DNA from: Calliphora vicina
Lineage: Eukaryota; Arthropoda; Insecta; Diptera; Calliphoridae
Direction of reading: 5' to 3'
Length of the DNA stretch: 64,000 nucleotides
Assembly: GCF_958450345.1 (NCBI RefSeq)
Contig: NC_088783.1
Location: 22,695,701 to 22,759,700, forward strand
This document shows positions 11,861 to 24,361 of this stretch, one piece after another (position 1 is the stretch's first letter; every line of letters starts with the position of its first letter). The notes under the pieces were generated by a model, which was given only the letters and a program-made list of their open reading frames with translations, did not search any database and was not told the DNA's origin. The position numbers were made by a program, and so were the translations under genes.

Positions 11861-13368
11861 TTGGGTGTATGAATTAAAAATAAGAATTTTTTTCATATTT
11901 TTAGCTTTTATTTTAAAACACTTGTACAATATAAATTTATTCAAAGTATTGGCCATTGTTAGCTATGACATTTTTCACATCTTTCTGGCATCATATGGAT
12001 TCCGAGCCAAAAGTACTGCTCATCTTTTGAGGCCAACAACGAATCAAGCTAATTTCAGATACTTAGTTCTGAAGTGAAGCGTATCCCAGAGAGACCATTC
12101 TGCATCAATAGAAACAAATAGTAGTCGGCTAAACTTCCCAACCACTTCTTTCTAAATAGTTTTTAACAGGAAATATCAATAGAGAAACTGTACCTACTAT
12201 TGACACAGTCACCAGTACTAGTGACTTATTAATCCCCAGACAAGGCTATTTACTATAGACATTTAACATGTGCGCGTAATTGGAAGATTTGACTAGGTAG
12301 TTCTTTTGGGACCATATGTAGACATTGGAACCAGAGACACTAGTAAATTTTAGTAATTCTAGTCAACACTTTTGATACTTTTCTGTCGATAATGAAACTG
12401 CATATTTCGTTAACATTTGACATTGTATTTAAAAAATTAAAACACAAAAAGGTTCGAGTTGCAAGAGTTGTCTTCAAATTCACAAATATAAAAATGTCAC
12501 CCAAATAGTCGACAAAATTGGTGACTTGGAGACACTTGTCTCCAGGTTTCCTTCAGGGATGTGGCCTTGCCTTTTCATGGTGGAATATTACGGTTTCATG
12601 TCTGGCCGCTTATTCTGAGCCTTTTTTTTGCCAATGCTCGGTTCAAACAAGTCAGTTGCGTTCGGTACAGGTTCCCAGTAATGGTCTGGCAAGATTTCAG
12701 CAGCTCATAATAGATAGGACCTTCATGGTTCACCAAATACAAAGCATTATCTTACCGCCATGTATATTTGACTTTGGTGTCGATTCGGCTGGTTGGTCGG
12801 TCTTCACATACGATCTATTACGCTTCGGGTTATCGTAATGGATCTACTTTCCATCGCAAGTAATGATTCGGTGCAATTTTTTCTTTTTATAGCGTTCAAG
12901 CAGCATTTCAGACATACAAAATCGTCTTTAAAGGTCTCTGAGCTTCAATTCGTATTGGGTACCATTTCATTGCTTTTAGATGAATCCTGCTGTTTGCAGA
13001 TTGAGTTGCTCATAATGATTTTGCAAGCTCTTGGTCTTCAAACTTTTTTGGCTGGCCTGGACGCTCTTTTTCTTCCGTGTCAAAATCAACACTTCTGAAT
13101 CGAACAAACCATCCCATGCACGTTGAAACCGATGAAACACCATTCACCAGTGTGTATCGGAGGAACTTTTTTTCCAAATTAAAGAAGTAAAGCAAAACTT
13201 CCCGCAAATGACGCTTTGTTGGCACAACATTTTCGAAGCAAAATAAACTTAGTTGTTTACTTTATAATGTTCAATAACTAAGTGAGAATAAATGACAGAT
13301 ACGTACCCTTGAAAATGACATATACGATATTAAAAACAAATCCCACATTTTTAAGTCATACACCCACT
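11861..13368 (-). mobile_element. Mariner relic D inside the array
   Basis: A nearly end-to-end mariner on the minus strand. The left (3') end is TTGGGTGTATGAATTAAAAA after TA. The right (5') end reads TTTTTAAGTCATACACCCA, its mirror image. Minus-strand frames carry the DEE.RPGQPKKF segment (about 13010-13090) and a decayed catalytic region. A 385-bp block of repeat R3 replaces part of the 3' half at 12165-12550. The plus-strand frames at 12518-13098 are antisense shadows. Dead copy. Confidence 0.8.
12165..12550. repeat. R3 repeat inserted in mariner D
   Basis: Mariner sequence stops at TAGTTTTTAACA and resumes near ATGTGGCC. The intervening DNA has themes such as AGTGACTTATTAATC and GGTGACTTGGAGACAC, resembling the GTTACTT-rich repeat at 19035-19261, 39120-40860 and 61750-62060. 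Confidence 0.5.
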
Positions 13369-16300
13369 TAAACTTTTTTCTATACAAATCTTGTGTATTA
13401 CACAACTTTCTATAGAAAATCTTGTGTATAACAGTATTTTCTATAGAAAATCTTGTGTATAACAGTATTTTCTATAGAAAATCTTGTGTATAACAGTATT
13501 TTCTATAGAAAATCTTGTGTATAACAGTATTTTCTATAGAAAATCTTGTGTATAACAGTATTTTCTATAGAAAATCTTGTGTATAACAGTATTTTCTATA
13601 GAAAATCTTGTGTATAACAGTATTTTCTATAGAAAATCTTGTGTATAACAGTATTTTCTATAGAAAATCTTATGTATAACAGTATTTTCTATAGAAAATC
13701 TTGTATATAACAGTATTTTCTATAGAAAATCTTGTATATAACAGTATTTTCTATAGAAAATCTTGTGTGTAACAGTATTTTCTATAGAAAATCTTGTGTG
13801 TAACAGTATTTTCTATAGAAAATCTTGTGTGTAACAGTATTTTCTATAGAAAATCTTGTGTGTAACAGTATTTTCTATAGAAAATCTTGTGTGTAACAGT
13901 ATTTTCTATAGAAAATCTTGTGTGTAACAGTATTTTCTATAGAAAATCTTGTGTGTAACAGTATTTTCTATAGAAAATCTTGTGTGTAACAGTATTTTCT
14001 ATAGAAAATCTTGTGTGTAACAGTATTTTCTATAGAAAATCTTGTGTATAACAGTATTTTCTATAGAAAATCTTGTATATAACAGTATTTTCTATAGAAA
14101 ATCTTGTATATAACAGTATTTTCTATAGAAAATCTTGTATATAACAGTATTTTCTATAGAAAATCTTGTATATAACAGTATTTTCTGTAGAAAATCTTGT
14201 ATATAACAGTATTTTCTATAGAAAATCTTGTATATAACAGTATTTTCTATAGAAAATCTTGTATATAACAGTATTTTCTATAGAAAATCTTGTATATAAC
14301 AGTATTTTCTATAGAAAATCTTGTATATAACAGTATTTTCTATAGAAAATCTTGTGTATAACAGTATTTTCATTAGAAAATCTTGTGTATAACAGTATTT
14401 TCATTAGAAAATCTTGTGTATAACAGTATTTTCATTAGAAAATCTTGTGTATAACAGTATTTTCATTAGAAAATCTTGTGTATAACAGTATTTTCTATAG
14501 AAAATCTTGTATATAACAGTATTTTCTATAGAAAATCTTGTATATAACAGTATTTTCTATAGAAAATCTTGTATATAACAGTATTTTCTATATAAAATCT
14601 TGTGTATAACAGTATTTTCTATATAAAATCTTGTGTATAACAGTATTTTCTATATAAAATCTTGTGTATAACAGTATTTTCATTAGAAAATCTTGTGTAT
14701 AACAGTATTTTCATTAGAAAATCTTGTGTATAACAGTATTTTCATTAGAAAATCTTGTGTATAACAGTATTTTCATTAGAAAATCTTGTGTATAACAGTA
14801 TTTTCATTAGAAAATCTTGTGTATAACAGTATTTTCATTAGAAAATCTTGTGTATAACAGTATTTTCATTAGAAAATCTTGTGTATAACAGTATTTTCTA
14901 TAGAAAATCTTGTGTATAACAGTATTTTCACTAGAAAATCTTGTGTATAACAGTATTTTCATTAGAAAATCTTGTGTATAACAGTATTTTCATTAGAAAA
15001 TCTTGTGTATAACAGTATTTTCTATAGAAAATCTTGTGTATAACAGTATTTTCTATAGAAAATCTTGTGTATAACAGTATTTTCATTAGAAAATCTTGTG
15101 TATAACAGTATTTTCATTAGAAAATCTTGTGTATAACAGTATTTTCTATAGAAAATCTTGTGTATAACAGTATTTTCATTAGAAAATCTTGTGTATAACT
15201 GTATTTTCTATAGAAAATCTTGTGTATAACAGTATTTTCATTAGAAAATCTTGTGTATAACAGTATTTTCATTAGAAAATCTTGTGTATAACAGTATTTT
15301 CATTAGAAAATCTTGTGTATAACAGTATTTTCTATAGAAAATCTTGTGTATAACAGTATTTTCACTAGAAAATCTTGTGTATAACAGTATTTTCATTAGA
15401 AAATCTTGTGTATAACAGTATTTTCATTAGAAAATCTTGTGTATAACAGTATTTTCTATAGAAAATCTTGTGTATAACAGTATTTTCTATAGAAAATCTT
15501 GTGTATAACAGTATTTTCATTAGAAAATCTTGTGTATAACAGTATTTTCATTAGAAAATCTTGTGTATAACAGTATTTTCTATAGAAAATCTTGTGTATA
15601 ACAGTATTTTCATTAGAAAATCTTGTGTATAACTGTATTTTCTATAGAAAATCTTGTGTATAACAGTATTTTCATTAGAAAATCTTGTGTATAACAGTAT
15701 TTTCATTAGAAAATCATGTGTATAACAGTATTTTCATTAGAAAATCTTGTGTATAACAGTATTTTCATTAGAAAATCTTGTGTATAACAGTATTTTCATT
15801 AGAAAATCTTGTGTATAACAGTATTTTCATTAGAAAATCTTGTGTATAACAGTATTTTCTATAGAAAATCTTGTATATAACAGTATTTTCTATAGAAAAT
15901 CTTGTATATAACAGTATTTTCTATAGAAAATCTTGTATATAACAGTATTTTCTATATAAAATCTTGTGTATAACAGTATTTTCTATATAAAATCTTGTGT
16001 ATAACAGTATTTTCTATATAAAATCTTGTGTATAACAGTATTTTCATTAGAAAATCTTGTGTATAACAGTATTTTCATTAGAAAATCTTGTGTATAACAG
16101 TATTTTCATTAGAAAATCTTGTGTATAACAGTATTTTCATTAGAAAATCTTGTGTATAACAGTATTTTCATTAGAAAATCTTGTGTATAACAGTATTTTC
16201 ATTAGAAAATCTTGTGTATAACAGTATTTTCATTAGAAAATCTTGTGTATAACAGTATTTTCTATAGAAAATCTTGTGTATAACAGTATTTTCACTAGAA

Positions 16301-18330
16301 AATCTTGTGTATAACAGTATTTTCATTAGAAAATCTTGTGTATAACAGTATTTTCATTAGAAAATCTTGTGTATAACAGTATTTTCTATAGAAAATCTTG
16401 TGTATAACAGTATTTTCATTAGAAAATCTTGTGTATAACAGTATTTTCTATAGAAAATCTTGTGTATAACAGTATTTTCTATAGAAAATCTTGTGTATAA
16501 CAGTATTTTCATTAGAAAATCTTGTGTATAACAGTATTTTCATTAGAAAATCTTGTGTATAACAGTATTTTCTATAGAAAATCTTGTGTATAACAGTATT
16601 TTCATTAGAAAATCTTGTGTATAACTGTATTTTCTATAGAAAATCTTGTGTATAACAGTATTTTCATTAGAAAATCTTGTGTATAACAGTATTTTCATTA
16701 GAAAATCATGTGTATAACAGTATTTTCATTAGAAAATCTTGTGTATAACAGTATTTTCATTAGAAAATCTTGTGTATAACAGTATTTTCATTAGAAAATC
16801 TTGTGTATAACAGTATTTTCATTAGAAAATCTTGTGTATAACAGTATTTTCTATAGAAAATCTTGTATATAACAGTATTTTCTATAGAAAATCTTGTATA
16901 TAACAGTATTTTCTATAGAAAATCTTGTATATAACAGTATTTTCTATATAAAATCTTGTGTATAACAGTATTTTCTATATAAAATCTTGTGTATAACAGT
17001 ATTTTCTATATAAAATCTTGTGTATAACAGTATTTTCATTAGAAAATCTTGTGTATAACAGTATTTTCATTAGAAAATCTTGTGTATAACAGTATTTTCA
17101 TTAGAAAATCTTGTGTATAACAGTATTTTCATTAGAAAATCTTGTGTATAACAGTATTTTCATTAGAAAATCTTGTGTATAACAGTATTTTCATTAGAAA
17201 ATCTTGTGTATAACAGTATTTTCATTAGAAAATCTTGTGTATAACAGTATTTTCTATAGAAAATCTTGTGTATAACAGTATTTTCACTAGAAAATCTTGT
17301 GTATAACAGTATTTTCATTAGAAAATCTTGTGTATAACAGTATTTTCATTAGAAAATCTTGTGTATAACAGTATTTTCTATAGAAAATCTTGTGTATAAC
17401 AGTATTTTCTATAGAAAATCTTGTGTATAACAGTATTTTCATTAGAAAATCTTGTGTATAACAGTATTTTCATTAGAAAATCTTGTGTATAACAGTATTT
17501 TCTATAGAAAATCTTGTGTATAACAGTATTTTCATTAGAAAATCTTGTGTATAACTGTATTTTCTATAGAAAATCTTGTGTATAACAGTATTTTCATTAG
17601 AAAATCTTGTGTATAACAGTATTTTCATTAGAAAATCTTGTGTATAACAGTATTTTCATTAGAAAATCTTGTGTATAACAGTATTTTCTATAGAAAATCT
17701 TGTGTATAACAGTATTTTCACTAGAAAATCTTGTGTATAACAGTATTTTCATTAGAAAATCTTGTGTATAACAGTATTTTCATTAGAAAATCTTGTGTAT
17801 AACAGTATTTTCTATAGAAAATCTTGTGTATAACAGTATTTTCTATAGAAAATCTTGTGTATAACAGTATTTTCATTAGAAAATCTTGTGTATAACAGTA
17901 TTTTCATTAGAAAATCTTGTGTATAACAGTATTTTCTATAGAAAATCTTGTGTATAACAGTATTTTCATTAGAAAATCTTGTGTATAACTGTATTTTCTA
18001 TAGAAAATCTTGTGTATAACAGTATTTTCATTAGAAAATCTTGTGTATAACAGTATTTTCATTAGAAAATCATGTGTATAACAGTATTTTCATTAGAAAA
18101 TCTTGTGTATAACAGTATTTTCATTAGAAAATCTTGTGTATAACAGTATTTTCATTAGAAAATCTTGTGTATAACAGTATTTTCATTAGAAAATCTTGTG
18201 TATAACACAATTTTCATTAGAAAATCTTGTGTATAACTATATTTTCTATATAAAATCTTGTGTATAACTGTATTTTCTATAAAAAATCTGTATAACACTT
18301 TTTACTATACAAAATCTTGTGTATAACAAA
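13369..18330 (+). repeat. 31-bp tandem array with higher-order structure
   Basis: About 158 head-to-tail copies of a 31-bp unit. Each has a palindromic core TTTTCTATAGAAAA (or the broken form TTTTCATTAGAAAA) followed by TCTTGTGTATAACAGTA. Variants are clustered. The left third (to about 14340) holds runs of GTGTATA, GTATATA and GTGTGTA forms. The rest is built from larger blocks. The rare AAATCATGTG variant lies at 15711, 16703 and 18067, spaced 992 and 1364 bp, which is 32 and 44 units. The CTATATAAAA triplet starts near 14587, 15951 and 16943, spaced 1364 and 992. Units become ragged after 18200. No coding potential. Confidence 0.95.
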
Positions 18331-19034
18331 ATTCTTCAATTTCCTCTTAGGTTTATTTTTGTTTTGATTTTTATGTTAACATTTGTTTTTTTTATTTCAT
18401 TTTGCCAATTTATTACTCTAAACGTTTTTAAATTTATTTTTGCTTTCATGCTTTAAACATCGAAAACAAAAAACTAACAACAAAATTTCGTTAACAATGA
18501 TTTTTGTCATTATTCTTATTTTTTCAAGGTGATTTTCAGCACAAAAATAAATCAAAAAAAATAGCAAAAAGTGTTTTTATAAAAAGTGTGTATCAAATAT
18601 TCAAATTCACATGGAAATTTCAATATTTAAAAAAAATTAAGTTTTAAGCTGCTGATGATTGGGCATAATTGTTTGATATGTATGTTGTGGCCATTAAAAC
18701 AATTTAAAGTAATTAATAATAAAACAATATTAAATAACAAAACAACAATTAAACAACCATAAAATTATTAAATGAAAAAAGCAATCTATTTGAAAGACAG
18801 ACAAAATAAGTGTTTAATTGAAATATAGATTACTAAGACATAACTAAATAATGGTTTATGAATATTGAATAATATAAAAAAAAATTAATAGAAAATTATA
18901 AACCATAATAAAATTAACAATACAAATTTTTAAAATAGCAGTAAAAAAATGTATTATTATTCGGCTTGGTCGATTTTATTTGTACAAATACCTTCCATTC
19001 ATGAAATTGATATGTATTTAACTTTCAAATCTTA
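18331..19034. other. AT-rich DNA, nothing recognised
   Basis: Poly-A/T-rich with no exon, RNA gene or repeat boundary that can be supported. Confidence 0.5.
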
Positions 19035-19261
19035 TTGACATTCGATAAACTGTGTGGGAAGGAAAGTGACACAAAACTATACACGTGACTGGTTACTTAG
19101 GGGGTAGCGACCATTTCTAGTTCTGACAATTACCTAGAGAGATAGTTACCGACACAGAACTGGTCTTGTGGTTGATTACTCAGAGTTAGTGGTCGGCACA
19201 AATAAAACTTGCCAAATTAGTAAATTAGTAATGTTTCATAAAACGAATGTCCTGAATGTCA
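19035..19261. repeat. R3 repeat fragment
   Basis: Shares the GTGACTGGTTACTTAG and AGTTACCGACAC-like themes with the GTTACTT-rich repeat at 39120-40860. It abuts mariner fragment E. Boundaries are approximate. Confidence 0.4.
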
Positions 19262-19605
19262 AACGAATCAGTTGGATTCGGTGACTATCACATGTTACCT
19301 GTGATAGTTTCGCCAGATTCTAGTAGCTCATAATAGATAGGATCCTTTTGGTCTCACCAAATACAAATCATTACCTTATCGCCGGCTGGTTTGCCGGGTT
19401 TCACTTACGATCTCTTACGCTTCGGGTTAATGGATCCATTTTTCATCGCAAGTAATGATTTGATGCAAAAATTATTTTCTTTTGTAGCGTTCAAGCATCA
19501 TTTCGGACATGCAAAATTGTATTTCAAGGGCTCTCAGCTTCAATTCGTATGGTACCCAATTTTCGTGCTTTTGGATGAATCTTCCTTCTCGCAAACGTTT
19601 TGAAA
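19262..19605 (-). mobile_element. Mariner fragment E
   Basis: A 340-bp middle piece of the same mariner family on the minus strand. It covers the 'AAACGAATCAGTTG' to 'GCAAACGTTTTGAAAT' interval found in the other copies, with small deletions and an insertion near 19280-19310. Both element ends are missing. Confidence 0.75.
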
Positions 19606-20420
19606 TTGATTGATACTTGAGTAGAAATAAGTTTGGAGAAAGAATGGACCCTGAACGTTATCCCTGAATTAATCTTCAACTCGTTTGATGAGATTAAATC
19701 CCATCTACAACAACTCATGTAGTGCGATCTCTGCGAAAGCTCGATGTTAACCAAGAGAAGTTATTACCGACAAAAATGGGCATCGCCACTAAAGTTGATA
19801 AAGATATAAATGATGATAAATATGAAAAACAGATGCCGGCACAGACTGTCAACATTGATTGATTGATCCCTATTGAAAAATCCTTTTTTTGCCTGATGTG
19901 CCTTGTTTTTCAAGGTCATGATTCCTTTCCTCTTGTAGGACATTTCTTTTCATAGGGTAAGAAAGTTTAGCAAGATCCATTTACATTTCAGGAAACCAGA
20001 AATCATTAGCAGGAACTTTAAAAGGACATACATGCATATTGAAAAGGACTAATAACCTACAGACAGTAAAAACTTTTTAACATTTACTAAATTTTAAATA
20101 AAACCTTAAAATTAACAACTCATGTTACTTGACATACTTCTCAAACGTATGAATGGAGGGTTTATTGTACATAAACAAGTGCTGATACTCAAAATTTGCA
20201 ACATTTTTGCAACAAAAAAAAAAAAAACTGTAAAAATTTGAATTTGAAAATCTATTACAAATTCAAATTTCAATCATAAACATGTTTCTTAATTTTTGTT
20301 TTTAGTGAATCAATCCATCAATGAATGAATGAATGAATGACTGTGTAATTACGTGATCATTGCCAAAAGTACAAGTACTGCAAGAGTATTATTTTTGTGT
20401 ACTTTTCAAATTTAATTTTA
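19606..20420. other. Upstream flank of the first exon
   Basis: No coding signal. It contains an AATG tetranucleotide run (about 20319-20340) and A-rich tracts. A promoter for the exon at 20758 should lie in or just after this stretch, but no TATA box or initiator can be singled out with confidence. Confidence 0.4.
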
Positions 20421-20757
20421 ACATTGTGTCGTCGTCTAAATACTCTATGTGAACAAATTGAAAGTACTTATTGAAAAAAGTGTTAATGCCAGAGACACGT
20501 GTGTTCCACAAACGTCAGCCTTTAAAATAACTATAATAATAAAAAAATTAAAAAAAAAACTCAAATTGTGTTGGTTGCACTTAAAGCAGTTTGCATTAGA
20601 CGAAGAAAAAAACTCTTGTAAACAAATATTTAACAAAACAAAAAATCCAATCATCTTTTTGTTTCCTTTAAATCACAAAATTTAACAAAAAAAAGTTAAA
20701 TAAAAAAAACTGCCAAAAAAAAAAATTCAACGATAATAATAAATAATAATTGTAAAC
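20421..20757 (+). promoter_or_regulatory. Probable 5' leader of the short first exon
   Basis: An A-rich leader of the type usual in flies runs directly into the ATG at 20758. It holds one ATG followed at once by TGA (20447) and a 14-codon upstream ORF (20486-20530). The transcription start is not determined; the left limit is a guess based on the change in composition. Confidence 0.4.
20486..20530 (+). promoter_or_regulatory. 14-codon upstream ORF
   Basis: ATG at 20486, stop TAA at 20528-20530, peptide MPETRVFHKRQPLK. It ends 227 bases before the main ATG. If the leader is transcribed as drawn, ribosomes would meet it first, which could lower translation of the main frame. The peptide sequence is not recognised. 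Confidence 0.35.
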
Positions 20758-20824
20758 ATGGAAGTCTTTGCTGAGGAATCACAACAAAAGGGCGAAGAGG
20801 ATCTTTCCAAATACATGTTGGATG
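20758..20824 (+). CDS. Short alternative first coding exon (CDR2/centrocortin-like gene?)
   Basis: ATG follows GTAAAC and opens 22 codons: MEVFAEESQQKGEED, then LSKYMLD, then a single G, ending exactly at a consensus donor (G|GTAAGT, 20825). The peptide is acidic and has no known domain by itself. The exon is too short for ORF callers; support comes from the A-rich leader, the good start context and the strong donor. It ends in phase 1, the same phase as the long exon at 51716-52412 on the same strand, and in both the split codon starts with G. That fits two alternative first exons joined to one downstream exon outside the window. The CDR2/centrocortin suggestion rests only on the long exon's C-terminal residues and is tentative. 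The exon could also belong to a different gene. Confidence 0.6.
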
Positions 20825-21727
20825 GTAAGTGTTAAATTAAAAATACATAAAACATAAACAACAAACAAACAAACCAAAATACTCGTCCAAGTGCAAGAGT
20901 GCCATCTATCCCACTTGGAAAATCAAAGAAACACTAAAGTACTTGCAGTAGGTTGTACAGTGGGAAACAAAATAACAAACTTTTAACAAACATGTGTATG
21001 ATTTTAGTTTGTTTTATATTTTATTATATTTAAACACGAATTAGCTGATGTTTTATGAGTGTCTACTCGTAATTATCTTGTTATACTTACAAACAATTAC
21101 AATTTTATTACCCTTTTGTGTCATTGCACTATGGGACGTGTTCAGGGTTAAAGTTTCTGTGCTCTGTAAGAATGTCAAGTGTTAAGAAAATTGTATTTTA
21201 TGTGGCTTTTTTTTGTTTCTTTCTTTGTGTGCTAAGGTTTTTCTAAGAATTGTGCCACTTCTTATGATTTTATTTTCTTAGGTTTGCTTTCGAGTTTAAA
21301 TTCGAAATAATTGTCTGCGGACGTCTCAATGTCTGTAGGTTTTAGAATAAACCTTTTAGTTTGTTCTTTAGATTGAATAGCTTTGGGTAATGAGTTTAAG
21401 TAGGCGACAAATAACTGACCATATCAATACTGTAAAAAAAAGGAAAGGTACACAAAATTAATTACATGACTGGGTTCTTGTATATTGAACAGAAAAAAAT
21501 GAAATATGAAACTTATGTGTAGAATGTGTATTACTTCAAAAACATCGGGTATCGGAAAGACGTTTCCTAATTTCAGCAGAACCCATTCCATTGTAGTATC
21601 AATAGAACAGTGAAACGAAAGTTCCAGTGTATCAATGGAATTGGATAGCCTACTATTACCGATAATTGATTCGACCATTGTTGCAAGTTTGAGATAAAGT
21701 AGGACAACATGAAACTGTTACAATTAG
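20825..21727. other. Start of large intron, nothing recognised
   Basis: Begins with the donor GTAAGT. No repeat or exon is seen. The 84-residue minus frame at 21424-21678 has no recognisable features and is regarded as chance. Confidence 0.5.
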
Positions 21728-22338
21728 TCAATTCCTAAAAAGGAACAGACTAACACCGCTGAAAATGATCGCCCAATAGCTATTTGTTTCGCACTTTCAT
21801 CTTGGAAAAACAATTTAATTAGCGATCGCCAGTAGTGCTTTTGTAGGGGACGCTCTACGGGAGACTTCTTATCGGAAAGATGGTGTTGTTATTGCTGTTA
21901 TGTTCCGGTCCACACTGTAAAACATTTGCTGCAAAACATTTGAGTTTGTTGATGAAAGGGGAAAGAGGAATGAAAAAGGGAACTTTGTTTCATGTACATG
22001 AAGTTTTTGTTGAGTATGTCATCCACATTTATTCGTTCGTATTCGTACTGTACAGAAATGTCAAAAACTGAAAAGCAAAAACTTCACTGTGTGGACACGA
22101 ATGCAGTTTCAAAAGAGAATTTAAAAATGTTTTGCAGCAAATGTTTCACAGTGTGGACCGGAACATAACAGCAATAACAACACCATCTTTCCGATAAGAA
22201 GTCTCCCGTAGAGCGTCCCCTACAAAAGCAATACTGGCGATCGCTAATTAAATTTTTTTTCCAAGATGAAAGTGCGAAACAAATAGCTATTGGGCGATCA
22301 TTTTCAGCGGTGTTAGTCTGTGCCTTTTTAGGAATTGA
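21728..22338. mobile_element. 611-bp foldback element
   Basis: The left arm (21728 to about 21935) and right arm (about 22125-22338) are reverse complements with few mismatches. They start TCAATTCCTAAAAAGG and include GACTAACACCGCTGAAAATG, TAGGGGACGCTCTACGGGAG and CGGTCCACACTGT. The roughly 190-bp centre has no gene. No unambiguous target duplication is visible at the edges. This is a MITE or foldback element of unassigned superfamily. The frames inside it are shadows of the palindrome. Confidence 0.85.
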
Positions 22339-23515
22339 TGTTGCATGAACAACCTCCCACAGAGCAAATTCACTTAGTCGTTATAAAGTTCTTAAAAAGG
22401 TTAGCTAATAGACGAGCTAGCACCAAGGAACATTGCGTCAAGATCGGTGATGGTGTAGCAACCGTATCAGGAGACTTGTTTCTTCAAGATCGGTCTGGTG
22501 TACCTAAGTACCAGGAGACTTATTTCTGTTGAGATTCCCTAGATACCATTTACACATACACTTCATAACGTATATTCTTTCGAGCACGGAATGTGGTTAT
22601 TGCTTTTCTGAAACTTCGAATTACTTGAAAATAATTCAAAGCCAAAAGTTTAACTTTTTTGTTTTTAGTTTTTACTGCCCGGCGAGCATTAAGAAGATCA
22701 ACACGTAAACTCTGCTTTCAAAGTGATTTTCACGACTCAACCTTTGAAAAACTAAGATCTCACTCTTTATTTAGCGAATTTGTTTCGCTGAATGGTTTCT
22801 GATTGCAATTCTGCACTTTGTCTGATTAAATCAAGATTTTCCATTAGCATTAATCGCAATTTTCCTTGATGTAATGAAGGTATTCATCTGGTTTCCAGTA
22901 TAGCTATGATCTTGAACATTTTCTCCATGTCATAGATTTTATTGTTTAAAAACCAGATTTTCGAATTGAAATATTGAGTCGTTTCTTACATAAAAGATTA
23001 ACGTTTCGTAGCTGATCATGAAACGTTAAAAACTTCGGGGAGCGCAAAGGAGACGGCAATGGTACAGTGTTCCATATTAACGAAATGTACAAAAATATCC
23101 ACGTCATATTTATCAGGGTGTGAAGTTGGAAAAGGTCGATGGTGTTCGGTCTATGTGGAAATGTTGGCATCTCTTTGAATATCGCACAAAGCTACCATAT
23201 ACGAGCAGCGATATACATACATATATCCAGCATATATCTCTCATACCTCCACAATATTTCCTGACATGTTTCGAGTGAGACTCCTGGATTTGTTTAAATT
23301 TCTAGAGTCCACTGTTCTATTCCGGGAAGATATTTATGTAGGTGCTTAAAGAAATCATGGGCTGATTCTTACTATTTTAAATACAAATTGTTCTTTTATA
23401 ATAGGAATAACGTGTGCAAAATGTCAATGTATTATCTGCAATAATTTGGAAAATTATGAACTTTTTTGGAGGTTATCTCACAGTTGGTTCCATAACTCTG
23501 GTTCTATTTGACCGA
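22339..23515. other. Intron, nothing recognised
   Basis: Less AT-biased than its surroundings (around 22340-22560 and 22950-23340) but without a convincing exon. Short frames here lack splice signals or family resemblance. Confidence 0.45.
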
Positions 23516-23945
23516 TTTTTTTTTTTTTTTTTTTTTAAAGAGAAGTAACACTCAGGCAATTAATATGCCTATATATAATTGTGTTACTTTCTTTGGAAAG
23601 GGGATAGAGAGTAGAAGAAAAGGTGGTGAAAGGAGAAGAAAAGCTTTTTAATTGACAACTCTGCAATTGCGCGTTATGTTTGTTATTAGTGCAGATTGCA
23701 GCGCCTGTGGTGGTGAGATGGCGCATTAGTCAAGCCAACAACCTTTATTTAATTATTTTACTTCGGTGGCGTTTTAGTGTTATACCACCGAAGGAGGGCG
23801 CTGTGATAAATATTAGTTATTAGTAAACTAATAATTATTATAAACTGATGTTTTTGATTGGCAGCGGCTGGGAATCGAACCCAGGCCACAAATACCATAT
23901 CATGCTTAATGATCAAACGCGCTAACCAATTAAGCCACAGCACCC
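23516..23945 (-). mobile_element. tRNA-derived SINE
   Basis: On the minus strand it starts with a tRNA-like head (23945 down to about 23860). The A box is TGGCTTAATTGG (23926-23937) and the B box GGTTCGATTCC (23871-23881), the latter within a perfect T stem CTGGG/CCCAG. The first and last seven head bases can mostly pair, like an acceptor stem. An unrelated body of about 270 bp follows. Before the tail lies a stem of nine pairs (AAGTAACAC 23543-23551 with GTGTTACTT 23581-23589) enclosing an AGGCA/TGCCT stem. The element ends in a 21-base poly-A (T run at 23516-23536). No clear target duplication was found. A functional tRNA is unlikely because the head is fused to a body with an A tail. Confidence 0.8.
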
Positions 23946-24361
23946 TTCCTATAGTGTCTTCAACAGACGGGCAGATCATCTTAGAATTCAACATGAAAGA
24001 ATGGTTGTTAATTCAATGCTAATTCAAAATGAATAGAAACATTTTATATACATTCAATTTGTTTTTGCTTTGCTTTTAATCATATACAAAATGAATTGAA
24101 TTAAATGTTCTAAAGTCTATTTCTAATGTGAATTAAAGAAAAATTTAATCATTCAGTACATTTTATTAAGCTATTTTGTAATGTAAACTTGAATGATACA
24201 AAAAGGAATTAATTCTATAATGAATAAATTCTCAAAGAATTGAATTCAATACGTTTGAAGTACTAAGGAATTAAGCCTATGAATTAATTCGAAATGAATA
24301 CTTTAAGGGAATGATTAAGAAATTCAAACTAATTTGATTTGGGAAATTTATTTCAGAATTA
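23946..24361. other. AATTC-rich degenerate repeat
   Basis: Many short GAATTAATTC/ATTCAAT motifs in both orientations. A similar texture occurs at 34740-35100 and 54290-54430. It may be a worn non-autonomous transposon, but no termini can be fixed. Confidence 0.35.

Noticed and set aside
12518..13098. Two plus-strand frames of about 100 residues
   Set aside because: They are the antisense strand of mariner relic D; the coding sense is minus.
13369..18330. CRISPR-like array
   Set aside because: No unique spacers between repeats; a continuous 31-bp tandem repeat in a eukaryotic genome.
23860..23945. Functional tRNA gene
   Set aside because: A and B boxes are present, but the head is fused to a body with a poly-A tail and the anticodon arm is imperfect, so a SINE is more likely.
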